From: Paulownia fortunei | Lineage: Eukaryota; Streptophyta; Magnoliopsida; Lamiales; Paulowniaceae | NCBI GenBank assembly: GCA_019321725.1 | Contig: CM033121.1 | Coordinates: 16,306,001-16,370,000, forward strand | Length of the DNA stretch: 64,000 bases | Reading direction: 5' to 3' | In this document: in pieces, positions 1-10,344 of the stretch | Layout: every line of letters begins with the position of its first letter | How positions within the stretch are numbered: the first letter of the stretch is position 1 | Position numbers and translations under genes: made by a program | The notes under the pieces: model-generated | Told to the model about the DNA's origin: nothing | Seen by the model: only the letters and a program-made list of their open reading frames with translations | Database searches by the model: none

Positions 1-283
1 CAGACAGCAGGGACAGAGATGGACTGCGTGGCAAAAGAGGCCAGTTCAAATGTAGAAGCCGATCCAAATACAGAAGCTGGGATTTAAATTTCAAGGAGAA
101 CAGGGCCAACAACAAGAAGGTCAGAACAAGAGACCACGGGTCGAATAAGGAAAAACACCGATGCTAGAAGTTGTGTGTCAGAAATGTGGTAATCGATATA
201 CTGGAGGCTGCTATATAGATACCAGGATGTGTTTTCGATGTGGAATATCGGGACATATTGCTAAATTTTTCCCAGGTAAATAA
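1..283 (+). pseudogene. gag: gag C-terminal remnant with zinc knuckle (copy A)
   Basis: End of the nucleocapsid region of copy A, which packages element RNA in the family. A CCHC zinc knuckle at 230-271 reads C-F-R-C-G-I-S-G-H-I-A-K-F-F. The fourth ligand is Phe (TTC), where copy B has Cys at the same place (TGC), so the finger is broken. Upstream sequence matches copy B gag around 27950-28230 but with several frame changes. It is followed by GK and a TAA stop at 281-283, as in copy B. It is non-functional. Confidence 0.85.
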
Positions 284-316
284 AATCAGACCAGCCAAAA
301 GAATGTACCAGCCAAG

Positions 317-1000
317 GTGTTCACCATGACCAAGGCAGATGTAGAAGCAAATCCATCGGTGGTAACAGGTACACTTTATATTTCTAGTGTTCCAACACTT
401 GTATTATTTGATTTTGGAGCCACGCATTCATTTGCATCCATTGAGTATGTGAAGAGGCTGGGTAGAATACCAGATGTAGTAGAAATCAGTTATAGTGTAA
501 CCGTTCCCTCTGGAGATGCTAGACAAACTGATCGGATTTTCAGAGCTTGTGCTATACTTGTTGAAGGTAGAGAATTACATGCTGATTTGATTGTACTAGA
601 TATGAATGATTATGATGTTATTTTGGGCATGGATTGGTTGTCAAAGTATGGGGCTACTATCAACTGTAAGGAAAAGACGGTGACATTTCAACTTTTTGGG
701 AAAGAGTCTTTCACATTTGCCAGCATTGTGAAGAATTTCAGATTCCCTATGATTTCAATAGTGAAGGCACAACGATTACTCGATGATGGTTGCGAAGGGT
801 ACTTGGTGAGTGTCATGAACATTGAGGAACAACACCCACCAACTCTGAGTGAAATACCAGTGGTACGGGAATATACTGAAGCATTTCCAGATGATCTTTT
901 GGGACTGCCATCAGATCGTGAAATAGAGTTTGTTATTGACATACAACTAGGAACGCCTCCAATTTCTAAAATCCTTATAGAATGGCTCCCTTGGAGTTGA
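317..1000 (+). pseudogene. retropepsin-like aspartic protease (copy A)
   Basis: Protease domain that would cut the Gag-Pol polyprotein. The active-site region reads LFDFGATHSF, where the chromovirus consensus has D-S-G-A-T-H, so the catalytic Asp is kept but Ser has become Phe. The flap-side motif DVILGMDWLSKYGA follows about residue 95, as expected for plant Ty3/gypsy proteases. The frame runs open for 227 codons and then leaves the polyprotein frame just before the RT; RT continues in another frame from about 982. The ATG at 317 is a convenient internal Met that is also seen in copy B, not a demonstrated start. Confidence 0.85.
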
Positions 1001-1683
1001 AAGAATTGAAAGTACAATTACAGGACTTGTTGGACAAAGGATTCATCAGACCGAGCTTTTCACCTTGGGGAGCACCAGTTTTGTTTGTATGTAAGAAGGA
1101 TGGCACCATGAGACTGTGCATCGATTATCGAGAGTTGAATAGGGTCACAATTAAGAATAAGTATCCGTTACCCAGAATTGATGATTTATTTGACCAGCTT
1201 CAGGGGGTCGCAATATTTTCAAAGATTGACTTATGCTCTGGGTACCATCAATTAAAAATAAAGGAAGACGATATCCCCAAGACGACATTTAGTACAAGAT
1301 ATGGGCACTATGAATTTTTGGTGATGCCATTTGGATTGACTAACGCTCCAGCAGCATTCATGGATCTGATGAACAGAGTGTTTAAAGAATTTCTGGATAA
1401 ATTTGTTATTGTGTTCATAGATGACATTCTAGTATACTCTAGAACTAAAGAAGAGCATGCTGCACATTTAACACAAGTACTAGAGGTCCTGAAAGTGAAG
1501 CAGTTATATGCCAAATTCAAGAAATACGAGTTCTGGTTGGATCGTGTGGTATTCTTGGGACATGTTATATCAGGAGCGGGAATATCAGTAGATCTAAGTA
1601 AAGTTGAATCTATCAACAACTGGATGCAGCCTACTAATCCTTCAGAGGTGCGCAGTTTTCTAGGTTTAGCTGGATATTACTGA
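982..1683 (+). pseudogene. reverse transcriptase domain (copy A)
   Basis: RT of the Ty3/gypsy type. Motifs in order are [40 protein letters not shown] and [13 protein letters not shown] (catalytic FIDD box), then the thumb ending in SFLGLAGYY. The open stretch is stopped at 1681 by TGA exactly where copy B has CGA (YY-R-RF), which is a C-to-T change at a CpG. The adjacent downstream frame continues into RNase H, so the domain is otherwise intact in sequence. It is not expected to be expressed as a working polyprotein. Confidence 0.93.
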
Positions 1684-1689
1684 AGATTT

Positions 1690-2919
1690 GTGGAGGGGTT
1701 CTCCAAGATTGCTATGCCATTGACACAATTAACCAGAAAAGGGGTGATGTTTAGATGGACGGATATGTGTGAGCGAAGTTTCCAAGAGCTGAAAAAGAGG
1801 TTGACTTCAGCACCTATTCTCTCAATTCCATCAGGTACAGGAGGATTCGTAATTTATAGTGATGCATCAAAGAATGGATTAGGATGTGTACTGATGCAGA
1901 ATGGCAAAGCAATTGCGTATGCATCCAGGCAACTTAAAGAGTACGAAAAGAATTACCCCACGCATGACTTGGAACTTGCTGCTGTAGTATTTGCATTTAA
2001 AATATGGAGACACTACTTATATGGTGAACGGTGCGAGATCTATACTGATCATAAGAGCCTCAAATACTTCTTCACACAGAAAGGGTTGAATATGCGGCAG
2101 CGGAGATGGCTGGAACTGGTAAAAGATTATGATTGTGTAATCAATTACCACCCAGGTAAAGCCAATGTTGTAGCTGATGCATTGAGCCAAAAATCCACAC
2201 AAAGTACAATGGCTATGGCTTTAATTCAGAAATCAAAACTGAATGATTTGCAGAAAATGAATATAGAGATTTTACAGACAGGAGTAATAGAGGCAAAGTT
2301 GGCAGCCCTGACGCTTCAGCCTACGCTAATTGATAGGATCAAACAGGGACAGCGAGATGATGAATATCTCATCAATATGAGAAAATATGTTGCCGCAGGG
2401 AAGTCTACTGAATTTAAGATGACTCAGGATAATATTTTACAATTTAGAGAGCAGTTTTGTGTGCTAAATATTGATAACATTCGGGAAGATATTTTAAAAG
2501 AGGCACATTCAACCCCTTATTCAGTACATCCAGGGGCTACTAAGATGTATAGAGACTTGAAACCGCATTATTGGTGGCCGGGTATGAAAAAGGATATTGC
2601 CCAGCATGTGGAGCAATGCCTAACATATCAGCAGATAAAAGCCGAACATCAAAGACCCGCAGGGACTTTGCAACCTCTATTTATTCCAGAATGGAAATGG
2701 AAAAGGATTATCATGGATTTCGTAACTGGTTTGCCAAAGACTACTAAGGGTCATGATGCTATTTGGGTTATCGTTGACAGATTGACCAAGTCTGCTCATT
2801 TCCTTCCTATATGTTCTACCTATTCCATGGATCGCTATGCCCAATTATACGTTCAAGAGATTGTCAGACTTCATGGAGTGCCATTGTCTATAGTTTCTGA
2901 TAGAGATTCAAGATTTTAA
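1690..2919 (+). pseudogene. RNase H and N-terminal two thirds of integrase (copy A)
   Basis: The first about 170 residues are RNase [17 protein letters not shown] (first Asp), [18 protein letters not shown] (Glu) and [12 protein letters not shown] (second Asp). Integrase follows with an HHCC zinc domain around [17 protein letters not shown]. The last ligand pair is C-L-T-Y here and C-L-T-C in copy B, so one zinc ligand is lost. The core then gives [21 protein letters not shown] (first catalytic Asp) and [10 protein letters not shown] (second Asp). A TAA ends the frame at 2917-2919 where copy B has TTG. Confidence 0.92.
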
Positions 2920-3618
2920 TCTGCTTTTTGGAGGAGTTTACATAAAGCTTTGGGAACACAATTATCATTTAGTACAGCATATCATCCTCAGACGGATGGG
3001 CAATCTGAATGAACAATACAGATGTTGGAGGATATGCTCAGAGCCTGTGTATTAGACTTTCAAGGTCAGTGGAGTAAATTCCTACGTTTGGTGGAGTTTT
3101 CGTACAATAATAGCTATCAGACTAGCATTGGAATGGCTCCCTATGAAGCATTGTATGGTAGAAAATGTAGGTCTCCGATACATTGGGATGAAGTTGGCGA
3201 GAAGAAACTTTTGGGTCCAGATATGATTCGAGAAATGATAGAAGCTGTGTCACAGATTCGACAAAGAATGCAAACTGCCCAAAATTGACAGAAAAGTTAT
3301 GCAGATTGACGAAGAAGGGTGCTGGAGTTTGCGGTAGGAGATCAGGTATTTTTGAAAGTAGCACCAATGAAGGGCATTATGCGGTTTGGAAAGAAAGGAA
3401 AATTGAGTCCCAGATACATTGGCCCGTTCTCGGTGATTGAAAGAATTGGTGATGTTTCTTACAGACTGGATCTGCCAATATCTATGTCCCAAATACACAA
3501 TGTATTTCACGTATCTATGCTGAGGAAATATATTGCTAATCCCTCTCACATTCTGAAGAATGAACTAGTAGGATTAAGGGCAGATTTGAGCTACGAAGAA
3601 AAGCCTGTACAGATTATG
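2920..3618 (+). pseudogene. integrase C-terminal part (copy A), truncated
   Basis: Continuation of the integrase. It holds the third catalytic residue in [12 protein letters not shown], at once followed by a TGA (3010-3012) where copy B has CGA. Two more CGA-to-TGA stops occur at about 3286-3288 and 3307-3309. The GPY/F-type module is readable as SPRYIGPFSVIERIGDVSYRL (about 3410-3470). The coding part ends at EEKPVQI (about 3615), where a deletion joins it to LTR sequence; the chromodomain-like tail of copy B is missing. Confidence 0.9.
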
Positions 3619-3624
3619 TCTACT

Positions 3625-4574
3625 ATGCATAGACATAGTAGATGTGTGGATTATATGTAATATCATAAATCATATGTGCATAGTAGAGGGCTCTCAATTG
3701 AGTATACATACATGGGCATTATCATTAGCACGTGCATATATCATATACGAGCATTGTGATAAATCTTGCATTTGCACGACATGATTCAGAGAAAGGAAAA
3801 TATTTTGCTGACCACTACTAGTGCACTGAAGCATGCATGGATTTGCATGATTTTATGCATGGATTTGCAGGTTCGCGTGCATGGATTTGCATGCGTATGA
3901 GTATGCATGGATTTGCATGCTTATATGATTATTGGCCATTGGATTATGGCGGTGTACAGAGCTCTTTTCCGGTGCATGGGATAGTAGCGTTGGTCAGGGG
4001 CCCAAGAAAGAAATGATTTTGAGAGAAATATTTTGATGCATAAAATTACATTGTGAGCATAGCATTTTGAGTTGCATGACTTGATATTGTGGATTATTCT
4101 TTGACATGCATAATCTTTACTTGCTGAGCGTTAACTCATATAGTTTATGCATTGTAGGTGAGTACGACGATACCTGAAGCATCTTTTATTGGTTGGGCGG
4201 CGGTTGGAGCTCCTGCAGGTGTCTAAGAGAGTGTGTACATGGATGACGACTTGTTGGGCTATTTTGTTGGCTTGTTATATTTTGAGTCTGTTGTATTATG
4301 TTTTTTTTTACTGGTACTATATTTTACTTTTAAAACTTTACTGTAAATAAGTATGTAAATATTGGGTCGTTGTGGGTGTTGAGCTTTTATATAAATATCG
4401 ATCCTGTTATATACATGACATGTGTTATAAAGTATTTTAAACAGGGTTGTACATGTAAGAAGTGATTTATCTTTTCTTAAAGTGTAAAAAAAAAAGTTAT
4501 TCCATGCATGCACACAGGTTCTATCATGTCGAATTATAATATATATCTAGTTGTGTAGTAATGGGGGTGTTATA
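3625..4574 (+). repeat. 3' LTR fragment of copy A (last ~950 bp)
   Basis: Matches the last third of the LTRs of copy B (from about 26094 to 27017 and from 33697 to 34619) and the solo LTR at 59007-61710. It includes the four-copy ATGCATGGATTTGC array and the TATATAAATA box near 4390. It keeps a roughly 25-bp piece after GATCCTG (about 4400-4430) that copy B has lost but the solo LTR at 59007 also has. The end is TGTTATA instead of TGTTACA. Confidence 0.9.
3831..3920 (+). repeat. LTR minisatellite, ~17-24 bp unit
   Basis: Four spaced copies of ATGCATGGATTTGCA. Each contains the palindrome ATGCAT, and the units are separated by short different linkers. The same array has four copies in each LTR of copy B (26296-26384 and 33900-33988) and about two, degenerate, in the solo LTR (61011-61061). 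It is part of the LTR and not a CRISPR: units are too short and spacers are not unique inserts. Confidence 0.8.
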
Positions 4575-5990
4575 ATAATTATGCAAACCAACAGTGGTAT
4601 CAGAGCCTAGGTTTATGTGTCTGATTATTTTCGTAATATTTTATATATGAATCATTCATATGATGAAAAGTATGTTTAATTGTATTTGTATTTGTATTTA
4701 GGAATTATAATTCTAGAATTTTCTACATGATTTTAAAGTGTTAAATAGCATGACATAAAAATGAAACAAATAAAAAAAATCTGGGTTGGATGCGTCGTAG
4801 CGCCGTGGCTCGCGCTCTTAGCTCTGCGGCGCCTATCCTCTAATTTTGCTGGGCAGCAAATTGTCTGCTGCCTATTTTTGTGCCACATGCAGAAAATTCA
4901 GTTTTTCAAGTTTTAAAATTAAATGTTAATTTTAAAATTCTGAAAATTATTTTTATGAAAAACCATGAATTAATACCCAAACTAGAAAAATGTGATTTTT
5001 ATCAACTTGGTCAATTTACATGCTTTTAATTTTTATCATGGGATGATCATGGAACTTAGACCGTTTATTTTCTATGTTTGGTTTTATGCTTTGAGTTTTT
5101 GATTAAAATGAGGTCTGAGAATGTCACGTTTTCTCTATTTTTGATCCTGAATGTAAATTCTATCTTCCTCCAATGTACCTCCCCTTGAAAGAAATTCCAA
5201 GGTTTCTTATTAGGTTAAACAGTTGTAATGAGAGTAGTATTAGGATGGTGAGGTCTTCTTTTATTTTTGGTGGACAAGAAGAAGGAGCAAGGTGGAGAAA
5301 AGCAAGAATTCAAGGTCCATGAATATATGGGTGATACATTCATGTAATAGATAGGATTTATTATCGTTTTGATTAATTACCCTTATATTGACCTTAAGAT
5401 ACACTTTGGCTCGAGTGGATTGCATAGGAAAATGCTCATGATTATCCCATTATGTATGTATTGTAGGTGCATGTATAGGTTTATTTAATTCTTTCCTTTG
5501 ATTATACTTGCAATCATAGGATAGTGTAACACTAAATAAACAACACAAAATAAAATGATAAGGTCTTGGTAAAATTGAAACCCTCACTTAGAAATGTTCT
5601 AAGTTTAAGAATTTATTAATTCTATATCAAGCATTAATGAGCAATATTGGGCAGCCCAATCATCCAAGCCTTCCATAAAAAATAGTTGGCATATGAAATG
5701 CTGTCGCACTTAATCCGTTAACCACAAGTCGTGGGATGTGCTAAATGGAGGTAATAGCTGTGACTACTACTTGCATAGAGATGCCCGTGGGGTAGGAGGG
5801 CTAAAGATGTTGTCCACGAGTCATGGGACATACTTTAGTTGTCTTATTCACATGGATGTTTGATGGGACACACTTGACACTTAGTACCATATGGCCTCAT
5901 AAAATTAGGGTGTATGGTAAGTAGTGAGGCAAAATAACTAATATGTTAGCTATCTTTTTGTTTTATCATATGTGCTCATAAAATTACTTT
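4575..5990 (+). mobile_element. Family C Ty1/copia: LTR tail, priming site and untranslated leader
   Basis: The tail of a copia LTR (ATTATGCAAACCAACA, ending about 4591) is followed by a primer-binding site and a leader colinear with the leader of the family C copia at 51447-52800. Shared blocks include the stretch around GGGATGATCATG (5040), the GAGTGGATTGCATAGGA block (5415), AGTCATGGGACAT (5820) and TTAGTACCATATGGCCTCATAAAATTAGGGTGTATGG (5880-5915). No coding sequence is seen. The leader stops being recognisable near 5990, where the minus-strand element E begins. Right boundary uncertain by some tens of bases. Confidence 0.75.
4594..4606 (+). promoter_or_regulatory. Primer-binding site for initiator Met-tRNA
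   Basis: TGGTATCAGAGCC is complementary to the 3' end of plant initiator tRNA-Met and lies two bases after the LTR tail CCAACA. This is the usual minus-strand DNA priming site of Ty1/copia and many Ty3/gypsy elements. Confidence 0.85.
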
Positions 5991-6871
5991 AATTCATCCA
6001 ATTTATTAATTCCAAGATTGCTCTACTAAAAATCTGGAATTTCACTATTGCAATTACAAAGAAATTTACTTTGATCAACACTGAGTAGTCTATCGATATA
6101 ATCATTACATAAGATTTGACCCTCCATAGATAATTCATAATTAGAGCTAGGTTTTTTGTTAACCTCTCTAATAATCTCTTATTCCTTGTCTACTATTAAT
6201 TCACAAGTGAATAGTAAATTTATAACCAAGTTATAAATTGAGCACTCAAACTGTTTAGTTCTAGAATTAACTAATCAAGGAAACCATCTTTTCACTTCTA
6301 GCAGGAATGTATGGATTTCATATCTGTAAGTTACATTCCCAGCTACTATCTCAATAAGATCCTAAATAAAAAGTGTTTAGAAATGTTAAATAACAAACCT
6401 TTAATGAGAAAATTAAAGATCACACTAAAATAAATAGGAATCTTTAACCACTCAGGATTAACTATTATCTTGATTTTTCAGAAAAATAATAAAAATTATG
6501 TGAAAATTTTTAAATTTCATTTGGTCTAGTCATATATAATCACATTATATAAAGTGCTTCCATTTAGATGTCACTACATTAGTAGTCCAGATATGACTAT
6601 TACATTCTTAATGTTAATGGACCGTTGTAGTAATGATTTAAATAAAGATCCTAACTTTAATTAATTTCATTATGGACTAATGTAGTTTATTATCCATAAT
6701 TTTAGTTTTCTAGTATATAATACTTATATACTAAGATTATGGTCATATTAATAAATAGGGATTTTCTGGTATTTATAAGCATACCAATATGCACAAAAAT
6801 AATTATAAAATATTATTTTATTAACTCAGTAAGTAATGTACCAATATATGCTTTGGGACACTATCTTAACA
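5990..6871 (-). repeat. 3' LTR of element E
   Basis: On the minus strand the LTR starts TGTTAAGATAGTGTCCC directly after a polypurine tract. It is a different family from the TGTTAGAG family C LTR. The distal end is not certain because no second copy of this LTR was recognised in the window; the last clear host leader similarity is near 5985. Confidence 0.55.
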
Positions 6872-6886
6872 ATCTCCCACTTGTCC
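6872..6886 (-). promoter_or_regulatory. Polypurine tract of element E
   Basis: Minus-strand GGACAAGTGGGAGAT abuts the LTR start TGTTAAGA. The (A)AAGTGGGAGA form is typical of copia plus-strand priming sites and matches the one at 56824-56837. Confidence 0.75.
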
Positions 6887-6929
6887 TAAAGCTGTTGAGA
6901 CATGTTTCTCAGTCCTAATCCCAACTGTT

Positions 6930-7260
6930 GTCATAATAAAACATAAATAGCTTATCCACATTTGTAACAATTTCCAAATCAGTAAAAAATCTTGAGCCAA
7001 ACTGCTTTTTTAGCTTGAATCAGTAGTGCTGAATTGTTTAACACTTCTCCAGATTATGGCTGCGCCACTAAGAGTGGACACTGACCCAAAAGTCAGCTTT
7101 CGACTATACCTTTCTCATCAGAAATCAAAACTAGTGTATCCAATTGGATTTAGGTCTCCATATGATTACACCAACATATAATTTCTGGTTCTCTTAAGAT
7201 AATTTAAGAATATTCTTCATTGCTACCCAATGATTTAATCCTGGATTTAACTAGAAATGA
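6930..7260 (-). pseudogene. copia RNase H remnant (element E)
   Basis: On the minus strand the broken frames give a stretch resembling the C-terminal half of copia RNase H, most clearly SALLIQAKKAVWLKIFY, where homologues have (S)EA(x)KEA-VWLK. Upstream blocks fit the loop around the GYxxxDF and SWSS motifs only loosely. Several stops are present. It is placed between RT and the polypurine tract, as the copia order predicts. Confidence 0.55.
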
Positions 7261-7447
7261 CTAACTATCTCTATCGCATAACAAATATCTAGCAGTATAC
7301 ACTACATGACATATATAAGGATGCTTACTGCTGAGGCATAAGGAATTCATCTCATATCCTGTTCTTCCTGAGGTGTCTTATGACACTACTCTTTAGAGAG
7401 GTCGACTCCATGTCGGGTTAGCAGAATATTTATACATCATATAATAT

Positions 7448-7927
7448 TTATACATCATCCCCAATGAGCAGAATATCATCTACATAATGTACCAAGAAGA
7501 CCATCTTCTTATTTTTGATGTAATTGTATACACAAGGTTCATCAACATTTTGATCAAAACTATAAGATTTGATCATCTCATCAAATATTAGATTCCATGA
7601 TTTAAAAGCTTGCTTTAGTCCATAAATGAACCTTAGCAACTTACTGACTTTCTGCTCTTGACCTTGTGCTATAAAACCCTCTAGTTGCTACATATAGATG
7701 TCTTCCTCAAGATCGCCATTTGGAAAGGCTGTATGGACATCTATTTGCCATATCTTATAATCAAAGCTTGCAACAATGGAGAGCAGTATGAGGATGTATT
7801 TTATCATGGCTACAAGCGGGAAGGTTTCTTCATAATTGAGTCCCTCTTTTGGAGTATAACCTTTGCCACTCGTTTTGCTTTGGAAGCCTCTACTTTCCAT
7901 TCCACACATCTTCTCTTGAAGATCCAT
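7448..7927 (-). pseudogene. copia reverse transcriptase remnant (element E)
   Basis: Two open pieces on the minus strand (7927-7688 and 7639-7448), separated by a frameshift or stop. The first gives SRGFQSKTSGKGYTPKEGLN followed by YEETFPLVAMIKYILILLSI and QIDVHTAFPNGDLEEDIYM. The second gives FIYGLKQAFKSWN and then FLVHYVDDILLIGDDV with the catalytic YVDD box intact. These are the standard copia RT blocks. The recognisable RT stops near 7448; its C-terminal part towards 7300 is too decayed to read. Confidence 0.88.
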
Positions 7928-8399
7928 TTACACCTTATGTGCCTAACATCATGAGGTGAATCCATAAGTTTTCAGAAGGAATTGGAGTACATAGACTCCA
8001 TATCTTAGTTCACAGCCTTTTGCCATTTCTCTTTATCAAAATCTTTTGTTGCATGATTGTATGTTAATAGATCATCCTCAATATTATTGAAAATGACAAC
8101 TTTTCTACGAGCTTGAAATTTGTTATATCATTGTTCTCAAGAAAAGTGGTATTTGTCGATACAATTACCTTCTTATCTTGATTGTTATAAAACAAACATC
8201 CTCTGTGCCTTTGGGATATCAACAGACACACTTCTAATTGTGTTGCAACTTTTTAATATTTTCTTTTAGCACATGTGCCAGACATATGCGAAAATAACTT
8301 AACATAGGTTTACTCCCATTCCACAACATTAAAGGTATCTTTTTGGATAGACTTAGATGACAATACATCCAAAAAAATATACTGTAGTTTGAAGTGCAT

Positions 8400-8946
8400 A
8401 CTCCCAAAATGAATATGGCAAAGAAGAGTAGCTCATCATGGACCTCATCATATTAAGTAAAGTCTAATTCTCCTCTCAGCAACACTAGTTTGCTGAGGAG
8501 TTTCAGGTGCTATGAGTTGATACAAAATACCATGCTCCATCATATGATCCTTGAATTCAGTATCAACATATTCATCTCCTCGATATAATCAAAGAAACTT
8601 CAAGGATTTACCTAACTACCTTTTGGCCTCTGCTTGAAATTTTTTAAACTTTCCAAAAGTTTTAGATTTCCTTTACATTAGGTAAATGAATCCATTTCTT
8701 GAATAATCATCAATAAATTTGATGAAATTTTCACAACCATCTTTACTTTTAAGGTTATAGGACCACAAACATTAGTATGAATAAGCTCAAGTGGTTTTTT
8801 GGCCATATTGTCCTTTCCAATGGAAAGGTCACCTAGTCTTCTAAACTAAATTCACAAAATAAAGTGCTAACTTTTAGCTTTCTTAAGGGGCCATCTTTTA
8901 CTAACTTGTTTATCCTATCTAGATTGATATGCCCTTACTTTAGGTG
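8400..8946 (-). pseudogene. copia integrase remnant (element E)
   Basis: On the minus strand the pieces are GHINLDRINKLVKDGPL (pre-integrase end, about 8930-8880), KKPLELIHTNVCGP (about 8800-8755) and DRGGEYVDTEFKDHMMEHG followed by APETPQQTSVAERR (about 8590-8460). The first catalytic Asp of HTDVCG is Asn here. The second Asp is hard to read because of a frame change. The Glu in the AERR motif is present. The frame is broken repeatedly, so no active enzyme is expected. Confidence 0.8.
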
Positions 8947-9297
8947 CTAAAGATATATTTTATCCTCTAGAAAAACCTTTTTCCTTTTAGGCTTAGGATG
9001 TTCTACTCTAAACATTTGGATAATAAGTAGTGGTTTTTCATTAGGCCTTAACACATAAACTCCATTTTCCATCTTTGCGTGATAAATATTCAAATCATTT
9101 ATAGAAATAATTATCTCATTATTATAAAAATAAATACTAAATAATCTTTCATGCAACTTGGAAACAGAAATCATATTTTTATGAAAACTAGGAACGAAAT
9201 AAATATTATTCAAAACTAAATATTTATTCTTAAACTTTAAATGGATGATTCCCATTGCTTTTGACGAAACCAAAGCCCTATTGCCAACTCTCTTCAT
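8947..9297 (-). pseudogene. copia protease end and GAG pre-integrase region (element E)
   Basis: A 116-codon open stretch on the minus strand. It begins VGNRALVSSKAMGIIHL, the usual sequence downstream of the copia protease active site, and continues with NNIYFVPSFHKNMISVSKL, the conserved start of the GAG_pre-integrase domain. The active-site D-S/T-G itself is upstream and not recognisable. It links to the GHINLDR motif downstream. Confidence 0.78.
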
Positions 9298-9559
9298 GAC
9301 TGTCTCTTGGCAAGCTCCTTAGAAGAACTAAGTTTATTTCTTCTTCTCTTGGAGCTCAAAGAGATACTTTGGATAGTTTCTCTTCTCTTGGAGCTCAAAT
9401 GGTGTTGTTGTTCTTCTTTCTTTAGGACCATTCTTATTTTTCATTTTAGATTGAATTCTAGAACTTCCATTTTTTATTCTTCCTCTTCTTACCATTATTT
9501 GAGGAAGATGGCTTACCTTCGGCTACATTTGCCTCACATTCTTTGCCTTTCCAGTGGAA

Positions 9560-10140
9560 ATGGCTTCGAAGGTCTATAGCTCATTGAGCAATCGAGTCAT
9601 ATCATAACTTAACTTGTTCTTAACATAGTTACTTTTATTAACATAGTTCATAACTCAACTTCTTTTTCTTACCATTATTCCAAAAGCATACTCACTTGGA
9701 TGCGCTCATCAATGGCTCCACCATGGATCTTAGCTTTACTTAGATAGTTAATCATTTTCAAAATATGTTCCCTAACTGAGGCCCCTTCTACATCTTCGTG
9801 TTAATAGCTATTTTCATAGTTTCATGACGTGATTGATCTGTAGGTTACCTAAACATGGCCTAAAGTGACTCCATTATCTCATAAATAGTCTCTTTCTTTT
9901 AATGCTTCAATCTAAGCACATCATACATGCCTGCAAACAAGTAAGCACGAGCCTTATTATTGAATACAGTCTATTTTTCATAGCTTTCTCATACATTAGG
10001 AGGAGCATTTGCAGTAGGTTCTTGAGGACATTTATATAAGGGTAAATTTGATGTTTTCACAGACAAGTGGGATGTTGATGTTACTTTTCCACTTAATAAA
10101 GTTTTCTCCAGTTAACTTTTCTTTAGCAAGTAATGCAAGA
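9560..10140 (-). pseudogene. gag: copia gag (UBN2-type) remnant (element E)
   Basis: On the minus strand the N-terminal part reads LTGENFIKWKSNINIPLVCE (about 10110-10050), the usual copia gag opening (LxGxNF-x-WK). Later pieces give GVTLGHV, RSITSxNYENSY and VREHILKMINYLSKAKIHGG (about 9880-9700). At least seven stops are visible. The true start codon is not visible. No clean zinc knuckle was found between 9560 and 9300. Confidence 0.72.
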
Positions 10141-10344
10141 ATGGGATTTGAACCAGATATGATCGCTAAAATTAATAAACAAATAACAATCAATACTTGT
10201 ATGAATATCGAATTAAAATTTGAAATAGTAAATACGATGCATGATGCATGAACATATAATCATTTTACTAATTCTATGGTAATTTAATATCATAACTAAT
10301 ATGTCGCTGCAGGATAGGTTAATTAAAGATAATTTAGTCGAGAC
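10141..10344. other. Probable leader of element E; no gene
   Basis: About 200 bp of AT-rich sequence between the gag remnant and the Tat insertion point. It contains a GATGCATGATGCAT direct repeat and nothing coding. It is probably untranslated leader of element E, continued beyond the Tat element at 17534. Confidence 0.4.
10340..10344. repeat. Target-site duplication GAGAC, left of Tat element
   Basis: GAGAC directly precedes the LTR start; AAGAC (17529-17533) directly follows the other LTR. They differ by one transition. Confidence 0.75.

Larger units (their letters stand above)
1..4574 (+). mobile_element. Ty3/gypsy chromovirus (Tekay/Del-like), copy A, 3' part
   Basis: The 3' part of an LTR retrotransposon in the order gag tail, protease, RT, RNase H, integrase, truncated 3' LTR. 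It matches copy B (24140-34619) along its length. The 5' LTR and most of gag lie outside the window. A deletion joins the integrase C-terminus (about 3615) to a point about 1.95 kb into the LTR, removing the chromodomain tail, the polypurine tract and two thirds of the 3' LTR. The element ends at TGTTATA (4574), where copy B has TGTTACA. It lies inside the last bases of a copia LTR, because a copia LTR tail and priming site follow at once. Assignment to the chromodomain clade rests on similarity to copy B. Confidence 0.93.
5990..10140 (-). mobile_element. Degenerate Ty1/copia element E
   Basis: Read on the minus strand from right to left: gag (about 10140-9560), protease/pre-integrase (about 9300-8890), integrase (about 8890-8400), RT (7927-7300), RNase H (about 7260-6930), polypurine tract (6886-6872), LTR (6871 to about 5990). 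All domains have stops and frameshifts. The order gag-PR-IN-RT-RH is copia-type. The element lies in the leader of a family C copia. Its 5' LTR was not identified; the Tat element at 10345-17528 is inserted just upstream of its gag. Confidence 0.8.

Noticed and set aside
3831..3920. Possible CRISPR-like array
   Set aside because: Units are about 15-17 bp with short, similar linkers, inside a plant LTR; no unique spacers and no cas genes.
7685..7954. 89-codon plus-strand ORF
   Set aside because: It is the mirror frame of the copia RT on the minus strand (7927-7688).
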